Shown: positions 8,970 through 21,486, counted from the stretch's first letter. The stretch is DNA of 64,000 nt from Corynebacterium maris DSM 45190 (GCF_000442645.1 NC_021915.1:2418001-2482000), one strand, 5' to 3'. Translations and numbers: made by a program. The notes: generated from the sequence alone by a model not told the origin.

Positions 8970-10382
8970 ATGGCCAAGAAACCACGAAGCGTCCACACCT
9001 GCTCGGAGTGCGGCTACGCCTCCCCCAAATGGTTGGGACGCTGCCCGGAATGCGGCTCCTGGGGCACCCTGCAAGAATCCGCCGCGCCCACCAAAGCCGG
9101 CTCCGCCGCCGCAGCCGCCGTCAGCGGCACAGCCCCCGCCGGGCTGACGCCCACCACCCCGGCCCAGCCGATCACCAAGATCGACGCCACCGCCTCGCAT
9201 GTGGTCTCCTCCGGCATCGGCGAACTCGACCGGGTTTTGGGCCGCGGCGTCGTCCCCGGCTCCGTGGTGCTGATGGCCGGTGAACCGGGCGTCGGCAAGT
9301 CCACCCTCCTGCTGGAAGTCGCCTCCAAATGGGCCCAGCAACCCGCCGACGACGGCGCCGGCACCCGCACCGCGCTGTACGTCACCGCCGAGGAATCCGC
9401 CGGCCAGGTCCGCGCCCGCGCTGAACGCACCGACGCGCTCAAAGACACGCTCTACCTCGCCGCCGAATCCAACCTGGACGTCATCTTCGGCCACGTCAAC
9501 CAGCTCAAACCCTCCCTGATCATCATCGACTCCGTGCAGACCATGCACGCCTCCGGAGTCGAAGGCGTGGCCGGCGGCGTCGCCCAATCCCGCGCCGTCA
9601 CCGCCGCGCTGACCACCCTGGCCAAAACCACCGGCATCCCCATCCTGCTCGTCGGACACGTGACCAAAGACGGCAACGTCGCCGGCCCCCGTGTGCTCGA
9701 GCACTTGGTCGACGTCGTCCTCAACTTCGAAGGCGACCGCCAGACCAGCCTGCGCATGCTGCGCGGCATCAAAAACCGCTTCGGCGCCACCGACGAAGTC
9801 GGCTGCTTCGAGCAAACCGCCGACGGCATCCGCGAAGTTCCCGACCCCTCCGGACTCTTCCTCTCCCACCGCGGCGAAACCCCCGACGGCTCCGCCGTGA
9901 CCGTCGCCATGGACGGCGTGCGCCCCATCCTCGCCGAAGTACAGTCCCTGACCGTGGACCCGGTGGCCAAAAGCCCCCGGCGCGTGGTCACCGGCCTGGA
10001 CTCCAACCGGGTGCCGATGGTGCTGGCCGTGCTGCAAGCGCGCGCCGGGGAACGCACCAACGACAAGGACGCTTACGTGGCCACCGTCGGCGGCATGCGC
10101 ATCACGGAAACGGCCACGGACCTGGCGGTCGCCCTGGCGACGTGGTCGAGCCTGCACGAGTCGCCGCTGCCGCCGAAGACGGTGGTCATCGGCGAGGTGG
10201 GGTTGGCCGGGGAGCTGCGTCGCGTGCCGAATCTCTCCCGCCGCCTCGGCGAGGCGGCCCGCCTGGGCTATCAGTACGCCGTCGTTCCGGACGGCGAGGA
10301 CCTGCAGGTGCCCGGCATGCGCGTCGCGCCGTGTTCGACGCTGCGGGAGGCGATCACGGCGGTGGCGCCGCGGCGTGGCTAG
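8970..10382 (+). CDS. radA: DNA repair protein RadA
   Basis: A 470-residue RecA-like ATPase that helps branch migration during recombination. The N-terminal zinc finger has Cys11, Cys14, Cys25 and Cys28. Walker A GEPGVGKS is at about 104-111, and the RadA-specific motif KNRFG at about 268-272. A Lon-like C-terminal domain follows (VGGMRITETATDLAVALA and VVIGEVGLAGELR). The gene lies directly before disA (74 bases), a pairing found widely in Gram-positive bacteria. Functional interplay of RadA and DisA is known from Bacillus. Confidence 0.96.
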   Translation: MAKKPRSVHTCSECGYASPKWLGRCPECGSWGTLQESAAPTKAGSAAAAAVSGTAPAGLTPTTPAQPITKIDATASHVVSSGIGELDRVLGRGVVPGSVVLMAGEPGVGKSTLLLEVASKWAQQPADDGAGTRTALYVTAEESAGQVRARAERTDALKDTLYLAAESNLDVIFGHVNQLKPSLIIIDSVQTMHASGVEGVAGGVAQSRAVTAALTTLAKTTGIPILLVGHVTKDGNVAGPRVLEHLVDVVLNFEGDRQTSLRMLRGIKNRFGATDEVGCFEQTADGIREVPDPSGLFLSHRGETPDGSAVTVAMDGVRPILAEVQSLTVDPVAKSPRRVVTGLDSNRVPMVLAVLQARAGERTNDKDAYVATVGGMRITETATDLAVALATWSSLHESPLPPKTVVIGEVGLAGELRRVPNLSRRLGEAARLGYQYAVVPDGEDLQVPGMRVAPCSTLREAITAVAPRRG

Positions 10383-10456
10383 GAAGAACTCGCCCGGCCG
10401 CCCGCCCCCGAAGGCGAGGCCGGACCTGCGCTGACCTACGGCATACACTTTCGAGC

Positions 10457-11527
10457 ATGACCGAGTCGACCGCCCCAGAGCACGCCCCCACCCTGGACGA
10501 GACGCTGCAACGCCTCGCCCCCGGCACCCACCTGCGTGACGCGCTGGCCCGCATCCAGCGCGGCAACACCGGCGCCATCATCGTCGTCGGCGACGGCGCC
10601 GACGTGATCAGCCTGTGCGACGGCGGCATCGAGTTCGACGTCCCCTTCGCCCCGACCCGCCTCCGGGAACTGTGCAAGATGGACGGCGCCGTCATCTTGA
10701 GCGACGACGGCACCCGCATCCGCCGCGCCAACGTCCAACTGGTGCCCTCCCCCAGCCACCCCACCCAGGAATCCGGCACCCGGCACCGCAGCGCCGAACG
10801 CACGGCCCTGCAGACCGGTCGCCCGGTGGTCGCGGTCAGCCAGTCGATGAACATCATCACCCTGTACGTCGACGGCGTCCGTCACGTCCTGGAGGAGCCG
10901 GCGACCATTCTCGCCCGTGCGAACCAGGCCATCGCCACCATGGAGCGCTACCGCACCCGCCTCGACACCGCCAACCAGCGCCTATTCACGTCAGAACTGG
11001 GCGGTTACGCCACCGTCCACTCGGTGGCGTCCGTGTTGGAGCGCGAGGTGATGCTCAAGCGCGTCGGATTGGAGCTCGACCGTGACGTCCTGGAGTTGGG
11101 CACCGACGGCCGGCAACTGAATCTTCAGCTCACGGAGCTGCGCGGCGACAACGACCGGGAAATCTCCATGCTGCTGCGCGACTACCTGGTTTCTGCGGGC
11201 CCGCCCTCCGACGAGCAGCTTGCCGACGCCCTGGTCTCCCTCGACCGGCTCGCCGACGCGGACCTGCTGAAGTCGACGAACATCTCCCGCATCCTGGGGC
11301 TGCCCGCCACCGAGGAGGCGCTGGCGCAGTGGATCGTGCCCCGCGGCTACCGCGTGCTCTCCCGCATCCCGCGGGTGCAGCCTTTCCTGATGGACGAGGT
11401 CGTCGCCGCCTTCAGCGACGTGCGCAGCCTGCTCAAGGCGTCGGAAGAGGACCTGGCGGCCGTCGACGCCGTCGGCGCGCTCTGGGCGCGGCACATCCAC
11501 GACGGGCTCCGCGGCTGGCGCCGCTGA
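10457..11527 (+). CDS. disA: diadenylate cyclase DisA, DNA integrity scanning protein
   Basis: A 356-residue enzyme making cyclic di-AMP from two ATP and scanning DNA for lesions. The DAC domain carries the catalytic DGA (residues 76-78, in MDGAVILSDDG) and RHR (109-111, in GTRHRSAERT) motifs. A helical linker follows, then a C-terminal helix-hairpin-helix DNA-binding region. The frame is open upstream, but the protein starts at MTESTAPEH, just after radA, with no strong ribosome site visible. The C-terminus ends 9 bases before the convergent stop of the next gene. Confidence 0.96.
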   Translation: MTESTAPEHAPTLDETLQRLAPGTHLRDALARIQRGNTGAIIVVGDGADVISLCDGGIEFDVPFAPTRLRELCKMDGAVILSDDGTRIRRANVQLVPSPSHPTQESGTRHRSAERTALQTGRPVVAVSQSMNIITLYVDGVRHVLEEPATILARANQAIATMERYRTRLDTANQRLFTSELGGYATVHSVASVLEREVMLKRVGLELDRDVLELGTDGRQLNLQLTELRGDNDREISMLLRDYLVSAGPPSDEQLADALVSLDRLADADLLKSTNISRILGLPATEEALAQWIVPRGYRVLSRIPRVQPFLMDEVVAAFSDVRSLLKASEEDLAAVDAVGALWARHIHDGLRGWRR

Positions 11528-11536
11528 AGCGGCGCG

Positions 11537-12277
11537 CTATCCCGTGAGGTTGAAGGTGTACGCCGGGGAGGGGTTGTCGCCGACGACGGCGTGCAGGAAG
11601 TAGCTGCCGCCCGACACCTCCGGACGGTCCGTGCACTGCCCCGGCGAAGAAGCGGTGCCTGACCAGACGGCCTCGAAGTAACGGCTGGAGTCGGACTCGA
11701 AGGTTTCCTCGCCGCTTTCGATGGCGTCGTAGCAGTCGACGTCGGACCAGACGCGCTCATTGGTGGCCAGGTCGTAGACCTCGAAACGCAGGGTCTGCTC
11801 GTCGAGGTCGATCTCGCAGTCCGCCCCGGTGGGGTTTTCGACGGTCATGTAGAAGGTGGGCAGGTCCCCGGCGGCGTAGGTCGGCTGGTCGCTGTTGGCG
11901 ACGATGTTCAGGTCCCGCAGCGCGCAGGTGTCCGACTCCGGCTCCTCGGTCTCTTCGTCCTCGGCCTCCGGGTAGGGCGAGGCCGGCAGCTCCTCGTCCT
12001 CGGGCACGGGTTCATTCGAGGTGGGCGTCTCCCCCGTCGCCTCTTCGCCCTCGTCGGGGGCGAGCTCGTCTTCCGACCCTTCGGCGGCCGGGGCGGCCAT
12101 CGGCGAGGTGGTCTCGGTGGTGGTCTCCTCGCCGCCATCGCCGCGGGATCCGCCCCAAGCGACCAGACCCCAGATGACCAGGGCGACGACGACCAACAGC
12201 GCCACGGCGGCCGCGATGCGGCGGCGGACGTAGTATTTTTCGGGGAGTCGCTTGGAGTCGGAGCTGCGGTATGTCAC
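11537..12277 (-). CDS. membrane-anchored protein with acidic linker, unknown function
   Basis: A 246-residue protein with one transmembrane helix (about residues 20-45). A long linker rich in Glu, Pro, Thr and Ser (about 50-112) follows, then an extracytoplasmic domain of about 130 residues with four cysteines. The domain resembles a beta-sandwich (TFYMTVENPTG, then LRFEVYDLATNERVWSDVDC), as in proteins binding at the cell surface, but no named family is claimed. Its GTG start overlaps the stop of the carbonic anhydrase gene (GTGA), so it is the second gene of that operon. Confidence 0.78.
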   Translation of the reverse strand: MTYRSSDSKRLPEKYYVRRRIAAAVALLVVVALVIWGLVAWGGSRGDGGEETTTETTSPMAAPAAEGSEDELAPDEGEEATGETPTSNEPVPEDEELPASPYPEAEDEETEEPESDTCALRDLNIVANSDQPTYAAGDLPTFYMTVENPTGADCEIDLDEQTLRFEVYDLATNERVWSDVDCYDAIESGEETFESDSSRYFEAVWSGTASSPGQCTDRPEVSGGSYFLHAVVGDNPSPAYTFNLTG

Positions 12278-12945
12278 ACCCCTAACTTTAGAACCCCATC
12301 CGTGGCCAGGGAGCCACTGCGCTTGGGCGTGTCTCCGACTCCCGCGGACATGATCGTTTCGACGCGGCTGTCGGACAACAGATACCGGGCCGCGACCAGG
12401 CCCACGGAGCCGTCCTTGAGCTTCTGTCCCAGGCGCGGCATCGTGCCGGCGAGCTGCTCCGCCATCTGGGCGGCGTGGCGGCGTTCGAATTCATAGGATT
12501 CGGTCTTGCCCTCAGACTTAGCCACCATGATCGACGGGGCGACGCGTTCCACCAGCACCCGCTGATGATCGTCCGGGATCTTGCCGTTGTCGACGGCGGC
12601 GCGGGCCGCGGCGACCGCGCCGCAGGACTCGTGGCCTAAGACGATGACCAGCGGCACCTCCAGGGAGTTGACGGCGTAGGAGATGGACCCCATGACCGAT
12701 TCCCCGAGGATTTCGCCGGCGGTGCGCACGACGAAGAGGTCGCCGAGGCCGGCGTCGAAGATCAACTCGACGGGCACCCGCGAATCCGAGCACGCGAGCA
12801 CCACGGCGATGGGGTTCTGCCCGTCGCGCAACTGCGCACGGCGGTCCAGGTCGGTGTTCGCGTGGCTGGCCTGCTGAGCCGCGAAACGTTCGTTCCCGGC
12901 GAGCAATTGCTCCCAGGCTTCCTTGGGCGAGTAGTGGGTTGGCAT
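12274..12945 (-). CDS. bca: beta-carbonic anhydrase
   Basis: A 223-residue zinc enzyme interconverting CO2 and bicarbonate. Zinc ligands Cys52 (in ACSDSRVP), His105 and Cys108 (in LGHESCGA) and the Asp54/Arg56 dyad are present. FVVRTAGE and the central SISYAV region are also typical. It is divergent from mutY and followed, with a 4-base overlap, by the acidic-linker membrane protein. In C. glutamicum a beta-class enzyme of this kind (bca) is needed for growth in ordinary air, which supplies bicarbonate for anaplerosis; the same role is inferred here. Confidence 0.93.
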   Translation of the reverse strand: MPTHYSPKEAWEQLLAGNERFAAQQASHANTDLDRRAQLRDGQNPIAVVLACSDSRVPVELIFDAGLGDLFVVRTAGEILGESVMGSISYAVNSLEVPLVIVLGHESCGAVAAARAAVDNGKIPDDHQRVLVERVAPSIMVAKSEGKTESYEFERRHAAQMAEQLAGTMPRLGQKLKDGSVGLVAARYLLSDSRVETIMSAGVGDTPKRSGSLATDGVLKLGV

Positions 12946-12984
12946 ACCTGTAGTTTTACACTTCCGGCCTAAACTGGGTGCATT

Positions 12985-13863
12985 GTGTCGACTGTGAACG
13001 AGATTTTAGTTGAGTGGTACCGCGCCAATGCACGGGATCTTCCCTGGCGACGGCCGGGCACGACGGCGTGGGGCGTGCTGCTGTCCGAGGTGATGAGCCA
13101 GCAGACTCCCGTCGCCCGGGTCGCGCCGATCTGGGAAGAGTGGGTGCGCCGGTGGCCGGACCCGGCGAGTTTCGCCGCGGCGGGCGCCGACGAGGTGCTG
13201 CGCGCCTGGGGCACCCTCGGCTACCCCAGACGGGCCCTGCGACTGCTGGAGTGCGCCCGGACGATCGTCGCTGAGCACGACGGCGAGGTCCCGGCCGACG
13301 TCGACGCGCTGCTGGCGCTGCCGGGCATCGGTGATTACACCGCGCGTGCGATCGCGTGCTTCCATTTCGGTCAGAACGTGCCGGTGGTGGACACGAACGT
13401 CCGTCGCGTGCATGAACGGTTGATCGAGGGGAATTTCTTGCAGCCGCCCGCCGCCAAGGCCGAGTTGAAGAAGGTCGCCGCCCTGCTTCCCCACGACGGC
13501 ACCGGCCCCACCGTCTCCGTGGCCGTGATGGAGCTGGGCGCCACGGTCTGCACCGCCCGCAGCCCGGAATGTGAGGTGTGCCCGGTGCGGGCGCATTGCG
13601 CCTGGCAGGCCGCCGGCCGCCCCGCGCCGTCGGCGGAGGACGCCGCCGCGGCGAAGAAGCGGGTGCAGAAGTTCGTGGGCACCGACCGGCAGGTCCGGGG
13701 TAAGATCATGGCCGTGCTGCGCTCCGCGAGTGAGCCGGTGGGCATGGGCGCCATCGACGCCGTGTGGCCGGATGCCTCACAACGCTCTCGCGCCCTGTTC
13801 TCCCTCATCGAGGACGGCTTGGCGGAGCAGAACGAAGACGGCAGGTTCCACCTGCCGGGGTAG
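12985..13863 (+). CDS. mutY: A/G-specific adenine DNA glycosylase
   Basis: A 292-residue base-excision glycosylase that removes adenine mispaired with 8-oxoguanine. It has the catalytic Glu35 (SEVMSQQTPVARV), the helix-hairpin-helix LPGIGDYTARAI, and Asp136 in VVDTNVRR. The iron-sulfur cluster ligands follow the pattern C-x6-C-x2-C-x5-C (starting at TVCTARSPEC). The E. coli-type NUDIX C-terminal domain is absent, which is common in actinobacteria. The GTG start matches family length; it is divergent from the carbonic anhydrase with about 40 bases between. Confidence 0.94.
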   Translation: MSTVNEILVEWYRANARDLPWRRPGTTAWGVLLSEVMSQQTPVARVAPIWEEWVRRWPDPASFAAAGADEVLRAWGTLGYPRRALRLLECARTIVAEHDGEVPADVDALLALPGIGDYTARAIACFHFGQNVPVVDTNVRRVHERLIEGNFLQPPAAKAELKKVAALLPHDGTGPTVSVAVMELGATVCTARSPECEVCPVRAHCAWQAAGRPAPSAEDAAAAKKRVQKFVGTDRQVRGKIMAVLRSASEPVGMGAIDAVWPDASQRSRALFSLIEDGLAEQNEDGRFHLPG

Positions 13864-13871
13864 GCGGCGCC

Positions 13872-13901
13872 GCGGGCCCAGGGGCGCCCGCTGAACTTTT
13901 T
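13872..13901 (+). terminator. candidate terminator after mutY
   Basis: A short GC-rich stem (GCGGGC paired with GCCCGC) starts 8 bases after the mutY stop and is followed by a run of five T after a short gap. The stem is only six pairs, so it is a weak call. Confidence 0.42.
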
Positions 13902-14021
13902 CGGGGGCGGACACAAGATGGATCCCGCTCGGCGCGGGGCGGGGATTCCTATACTGGCGCTCATCCTCCGTGGCCGCGTGCCCGGCCGTGCCTGTATTTC
14001 CGCTCCAAGGTGCCCTGAAAC

Positions 14022-14936
14022 ATGCTCAACATCATCACGGCTTTCGCGATCATTTTGCTGGTGATCGCCGTCGGTTACCTCCTCAACCGGAGCGGCGTGC
14101 TGCGCACCGACGCCGACCGCGGCGTGATCAACCGGGTGGTGTTTTACGCGGCGTTGCCCGCCCTGATGTTCTCGGAAGTCTCCCAGACGGACGCCTCCGA
14201 CCTCCTGTCGCCGGTCATCCTGGTCACGTTGGTCGCCACGGTGCTCACCGGCGTGGCCTACTGCGTGATTTCGGTGATTTTCCTGCGTCGGGACCTGCCC
14301 ACCACCGCCGCCGGCGCGGGCGCCAGCCTGTACGTCAACGCCGTCAACATCGGACTGCCGGTGATGAGCTACGTGCTGGGCGACGCGGCCTACATGGCGC
14401 CGATCATCATCATTCAGGCCGTGTTGATCAACCCGCTGCTGTTGGCGGGGTTGGCCTCCGGCGGGGTGAAGGTCTCCCAGCTGCTGCGGCGCTCCCTGTT
14501 TACCCCGGTGATGGTGGCGACGCTCGTGGGCCTGGTGTTCACCCTTTCGCCGTGGTCCGTGCCGGAGCCGATCCTCGCCCCCGCCAGCATCCTCGGCGCG
14601 GCGGCGGTCCCGCTCGTGCTGGTCAGTTTCGGCGCCTCGCTGGGCGCCACCCGAGTGCTGCAGGTGCGCGAGGACCGGCCCTCGGTGCTCACCGCCTCCG
14701 CCATGAAGTTGGTGGGCATGCCTGCGATCGCCTGGGGCGTGGGTCTGCTGTGGGGGCTGGAGGCCGAACAGCTCTACGCCGTGCTCATCCTGGCGGCGTT
14801 GCCGTCTGCCCAGAACGTCTACAATTTCGCCGCCACCTACGGCAAAGGCACCATCGTCGCCCGCGACACCGTATTCATCACCACGTTCGCGGCCTTACCG
14901 GTGATGCTGGGAATCGCGGCGTTGTTCGGCCAATAG
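14022..14936 (+). CDS. AEC-family (auxin efflux carrier-like) transporter
   Basis: A 304-residue membrane protein with two sets of helices, typical of the AEC/PIN-like family. It shows AIILLVIAVGYLLNRSGVL at the N-terminus, YVNAVNIGLPVMSYVLG in the middle and LPSAQNVYNFAATYG near the C-terminus. Bacterial members often export or take up small carboxylates such as malate; the substrate here is unknown. It stands alone between mutY and a secreted lipase on the same strand, with gaps too large to imply coupling. A TATACT hexamer at about 13950 may be its -10 element. Confidence 0.87.
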   Translation: MLNIITAFAIILLVIAVGYLLNRSGVLRTDADRGVINRVVFYAALPALMFSEVSQTDASDLLSPVILVTLVATVLTGVAYCVISVIFLRRDLPTTAAGAGASLYVNAVNIGLPVMSYVLGDAAYMAPIIIIQAVLINPLLLAGLASGGVKVSQLLRRSLFTPVMVATLVGLVFTLSPWSVPEPILAPASILGAAAVPLVLVSFGASLGATRVLQVREDRPSVLTASAMKLVGMPAIAWGVGLLWGLEAEQLYAVLILAALPSAQNVYNFAATYGKGTIVARDTVFITTFAALPVMLGIAALFGQ

Positions 14937-15019
14937 CGGCGGCGGTGCCGCGCCCTCGGACGGGGGCACTCCAGCCGTCTACGCACTCGCCGGAAATTCC
15001 CCGGTTACGGTGAACGGGT

Positions 15020-16411
15020 ATGCCGTGGAACCATCTCACAACAACGCTGGCCCCCCTCCTCGCCGCACTGTCGCTGGCGCCGACGGCGGCCGCCATCCCC
15101 AGCGACGCCTTCGCCCCGCCCGCCCCAGCGCATGAACCGGCCCCCGCCCCGGAACAACTCGCCGACGCCGCCGCCCACTCTTTTTCCACCCCCGTCGACC
15201 CGTTCCTCTTCGACCCCACCGACCCTTTCTACCTCCCGCCGGAACGCCTGCCGGCCGACCCCGGGACGGTGCTGCGCACCCAGGACGCCCCACACCTGCT
15301 CAACGTCGGCGGCGAGAACCTGCCCGGCCACGCCAGCAAGATCCTCTACACCTCCACCCGAGCGGACGGCGCCCCGACGGCCGTCTCCGGCGTCGTCATC
15401 GAGCCGGCGCACGCTTGGCCGGGAGACGGCCCCACCCCGACGATCGTTTTTGCACCCGGCACCCGCGGCGGCGGCGACGCCTGCGCCCCCTCCCGGGGCC
15501 CCTGGTTGACCGGCGCCGTTGACCCCGTCGGCCAGTCAGTGGGCGTCAATTATGAAATACCGATGTACTACGCGGCGTCTCTGCAAGGCATTCGGGTGGT
15601 CGTCACCGACTACATCTGCTTGGGCACCCCAGGGCCGCACACCTACGTCCACCACACAGAAGAAGCGCATGCGGTGCTCGACGCCGCCCGCGCCGGGCTG
15701 CGTGCCGCCAGCGCACCCACCGATTCACCACTCGCTTTTTCCGGCTATTCGCAGGGTGGGGGCGCAGCGGCCGCCGCCGCGGAACTGGCCGTGGAATACG
15801 CCCCGGAACTCAATGTCAAGGGCACCTACTCGGGGGCTCCGCCAGCGGATCTGCCGGCGGTGATGACCGCCGTCGATGGCTCTCTGATCTCCGGGGTGCT
15901 GGGCTATGCGATGGCCGGTTTTTCCGCACGTGACCCTGAGTTCGCCGCCGCGCTCGACGGTATCCTCTCCGATGAGGGACGGGCATTCGTCGACGACAAC
16001 GCCGCCGGATGCATCGGCGACAGTGCTGTGAACTGGGGCATGCGCCCGACGAACTCTTTGACCGCCAGCGGAGCGAGCCTTTCTGAGGCGGCGTTCGCCG
16101 ATCCCTACCTCACGGACGCACTGACCGCGCAGAACCTCGGCCAGCGGGGACCCACAGCCCCGGTGATGATCAGTGGCGGCGACCACGACGACGTGATCCC
16201 GAACGACCAGGTCCGCCAGCTCGGCCGTACTTACTGCGCCGCGGGTACTCCTGTCTTTTACCTGGAGGAGGCGATGCCGTCGTTGACCGGCGGCGAGCGT
16301 TTCGCCGTCGACCACGCCGTCGGCATGCTCATGTCCCAGCCACAGGCGTTGAACTACCTCATCGACCGTTTCTATGAGGTCCCGGTGCCCGACAACTGCG
16401 GCGCATTTTAA
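15020..16411 (+). CDS. secreted lipase / alpha-beta hydrolase (LIP family)
   Basis: A 463-residue exported protein with a signal peptide ending near residue 25 (PTAAA). The hydrolase domain has the nucleophile elbow GYSQGG (Ser244). An Asp in SGGDHDDVIP and a His in VDHAVGML complete a plausible catalytic triad. The long N-terminal cap and the sequence VVTDYICLGTPGPHTY match the secretory lipase family (PF03583) seen in corynebacteria and fungi. It probably acts on host or environmental acylglycerols outside the cell. It converges on the phosphoesterase gene 8 bases downstream. Confidence 0.87.
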   Translation: MPWNHLTTTLAPLLAALSLAPTAAAIPSDAFAPPAPAHEPAPAPEQLADAAAHSFSTPVDPFLFDPTDPFYLPPERLPADPGTVLRTQDAPHLLNVGGENLPGHASKILYTSTRADGAPTAVSGVVIEPAHAWPGDGPTPTIVFAPGTRGGGDACAPSRGPWLTGAVDPVGQSVGVNYEIPMYYAASLQGIRVVVTDYICLGTPGPHTYVHHTEEAHAVLDAARAGLRAASAPTDSPLAFSGYSQGGGAAAAAAELAVEYAPELNVKGTYSGAPPADLPAVMTAVDGSLISGVLGYAMAGFSARDPEFAAALDGILSDEGRAFVDDNAAGCIGDSAVNWGMRPTNSLTASGASLSEAAFADPYLTDALTAQNLGQRGPTAPVMISGGDHDDVIPNDQVRQLGRTYCAAGTPVFYLEEAMPSLTGGERFAVDHAVGMLMSQPQALNYLIDRFYEVPVPDNCGAF

Positions 16412-16419
16412 ACTCCGCG

Positions 16420-17130
16420 TCAGACCGGGACCACCGTCGCGGTCGCCGCGTCCCCGCCGCTGGGGACGCTGACTTCGATGTACTCGCTGCCGCCGGGCAC
16501 GTCCGGGCGGCGGCGCCACGGCGCCCCCGTGTAGCCGATGAACGGTCGTTCCAGCAGGTGAATCCGGTCGTGGACATGGCCCAACACCCAGCCGGCGTAA
16601 CCGCGTCCCCTCATCTCCGCCAACGAGGTCGGCAGGCACTCGGAGGTGTCCCACTGCCCTTCCATGGACGTGTGCAGGATGGCCAGCGAAGGCCGGAAGG
16701 TGGCCGGGCACTTGCCCACCACCTTCCGCGGATCCCGGTTGACTTCGACGCTGACTGCCGGGAACACGACGTCGACTCCCGGTACCTCAATGAGCGCGGG
16801 TTCCGTGCCGGCCACGTACACGCCGTCGAGGGTTGGAAGCTGGCGGTGCAGTCCAGAGGCGACGTCGTGGTTGCCCCAGACGAGCACCACGGGCAACCCC
16901 TCGACCACTGCGTGGCGCAGCATGCGTTCCCCGCAGGCGAGCAGCGGCTCAGGGTCATGGACGGCCTTCTTGTCGAAGAAATCACCGGTGATGACTAGCG
17001 CGCGACACCCGCGTTCCACGGCTATGTCCACGACCCGCCTGAACCACGGTTCAACCACGTCAGGCTGGCACAACCGGTTGCGTCGGCCAAGGTGTAGGTC
17101 ACCGATGGCAGCGATACGGCTCTCAGGCAT
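16420..17130 (-). CDS. calcineurin-like metallophosphoesterase
   Basis: A 236-residue two-metal phosphoesterase. All core motifs are present: GDLHLG near the N-terminus, GDFFD, GNHD, LHTS and GHVH. The arrangement is closest to SbcD/Mre11-like and small stand-alone phosphoesterases, but no nuclease partner (SbcC) is nearby. The substrate is therefore unknown. The ATG at 17128-17130 is chosen because the metal-binding core begins within eight residues of it. A GTG 48 bases upstream is an alternative start. Confidence 0.82.
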   Translation of the reverse strand: MPESRIAAIGDLHLGRRNRLCQPDVVEPWFRRVVDIAVERGCRALVITGDFFDKKAVHDPEPLLACGERMLRHAVVEGLPVVLVWGNHDVASGLHRQLPTLDGVYVAGTEPALIEVPGVDVVFPAVSVEVNRDPRKVVGKCPATFRPSLAILHTSMEGQWDTSECLPTSLAEMRGRGYAGWVLGHVHDRIHLLERPFIGYTGAPWRRRPDVPGGSEYIEVSVPSGGDAATATVVPV

Positions 17131-17217
17131 GAGCACAACCTTATATACAGGCACTGCTTTCCTGAGCAAATGTGACACTGTGTCCGGACGCTGTGCCCGC
17201 GAAAAGGGGGGCCGCCC

Positions 17218-18495
17218 CTACAGCAGCATCGTCGCCCCGATGAGAAGGGCGGGGAGGATCAGGAAGACTCCGGCCACCCAGCCGACGACATACATCTTGT
17301 TTTCTGCGCCGAGCCGGGCGAGCAGTGACGCCGCCTTGATCGGCAGTGTGCGCAGCCCCGGAGCCCCCATGATCAGCAGGGCGGCGAAGACGTTGTAGAG
17401 CAGGTGGATGAACGCCGCCTGCAGCGCCGTCTGGCCTTCCACCCCGCTGAATCCGAAGGCCGCGATGAGTGCGGTGACGGTGGTCCCGATGTTGGCGCCC
17501 ACGACGAAAGGAAAGATCTGCCGGAGGGAGAACTTGCCGGTGGCCGCCAGCGGCACGGCCAGGGACGTGGTGGTGGACGAGGACTGGACCAGGACCGTCA
17601 CCAGGGTCCCGGACGCCACGCCCGAGATCGGGCCGCGGCCGATGGCGTTGTGGAACATCTTCTGTGCGGTGCCCACCAGCAGGGCCTTGAGCATTTTGCC
17701 GATGAAACTGATGACCGCCAGGATCAGAATGACGCCGATGAGGATCAGAGTGACGCCACCGGTGACGACGCCGAGCGGGGTCACCGCCCACTCCAACAGG
17801 GCGACACCGGGTTCGGTGACGACACTGACTGCGGCGCCCGCACCGTCGAAAAGCGCCCCCACCGGGCCGGCGTCCTCGCCGGCCAGCTGCTCCGACAGCC
17901 ACGCGGAGCTGCGTTGCAGCGGGGCGAAGATCAACTCCAGCGGGAAAAAGATCAGGGCGGCGAGCAGGTTGTACATGTCGTGGACGCTGGCCGCGGCGAA
18001 ACCGCGCCGGAACATCACCTTGTCGCCGGACAACCCCAGCGACACCAGCGTCGAGGTGACCGTGGTCCCGATATTGGCCCCGAAGAGAATCGGAATGGCG
18101 ATCTCAATGGGCAGCCCGCCCGCCACCATGCCCACCGTGATGGACGTGGTCGTCGAAGACGACTGGGTCAGCACCGTCGCCAGCACGCCGATCATCAAGC
18201 CGACGAAAGGATTTTGTGCGAGCTGGAAGATGTCCGCGGCCCGGTCACCGACGGCCATGCCAAATCCGGAGCCGATGGCGCTGACCGCGGTGATCAACAC
18301 CCAGACGGCGACTGCGACCACGATCCAGTCAATCACGGTCTTCGTGACGCCAGTCAGGTGAAGGAAGCTCAGCGGGTACTTTTCCTGGGCTTCCCGTTGT
18401 TCTTCTGCGGTGATCCCCGCAGTGTTCAGATCTACCGCGTCATCCTGCAGGACGGTCGCGGCCTTGGTCCCGCCCTGGGGGCGTGGATTGGTCAT
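17218..18495 (-). CDS. Na+/phosphate cotransporter (NptA/PNaS family)
   Basis: A 425-residue membrane protein with the duplicated motif of type II sodium-phosphate cotransporters. The blocks VLTQSSSTTTSITVG and VLVQSSSTTTSLAVP are each followed by a GANIGTTVT segment. These inverted halves form the substrate site. A cytosolic PhoU-like tail, present in some homologues, is lacking. It should move inorganic phosphate with sodium, by family. It is transcribed away from clpC's terminator as a single gene; the start ATG is at 18493-18495. Confidence 0.92.
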   Translation of the reverse strand: MTNPRPQGGTKAATVLQDDAVDLNTAGITAEEQREAQEKYPLSFLHLTGVTKTVIDWIVVAVAVWVLITAVSAIGSGFGMAVGDRAADIFQLAQNPFVGLMIGVLATVLTQSSSTTTSITVGMVAGGLPIEIAIPILFGANIGTTVTSTLVSLGLSGDKVMFRRGFAAASVHDMYNLLAALIFFPLELIFAPLQRSSAWLSEQLAGEDAGPVGALFDGAGAAVSVVTEPGVALLEWAVTPLGVVTGGVTLILIGVILILAVISFIGKMLKALLVGTAQKMFHNAIGRGPISGVASGTLVTVLVQSSSTTTSLAVPLAATGKFSLRQIFPFVVGANIGTTVTALIAAFGFSGVEGQTALQAAFIHLLYNVFAALLIMGAPGLRTLPIKAASLLARLGAENKMYVVGWVAGVFLILPALLIGATMLL

Positions 18496-18652
18496 GGCCT
18501 CTACCTAAGGGATCAGATGAGGTGCCGGGCACCCGACACACAATCATGTACGGCACCATCGTGCCAAACCGTTGGTATTTCCAATAAATCCGCAGGTGGG
18601 TCGCTCTTTTTAGCTGGTTTCCACCACCTGTGCCGATGAGCGAACGACGAAA

Positions 18653-18686
18653 CCCCCGCCCCACCAGAATTCTGGTGGGGCGGGGG
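18653..18686 (-). terminator. rho-independent terminator of clpC
   Basis: A perfect 34-bp palindrome centred on GAATTC (17-bp arms) lies 16 bases beyond the clpC stop. In the minus-strand direction it is followed by a T-rich stretch (TTCGTCGTTC), which fits a terminator. Confidence 0.82.
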
Positions 18687-18702
18687 CGTCGTGTCGTACA
18701 GC

Positions 18703-21486
<2,784 letters not shown>

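Noticed and set aside
8108..8998. Minus-strand open frame covering the lipoprotein gene
   Set aside because: The plus-strand frame has a ribosome site, lipobox and normal composition; the minus frame is Gly/Val/Arg-rich shadow sequence.
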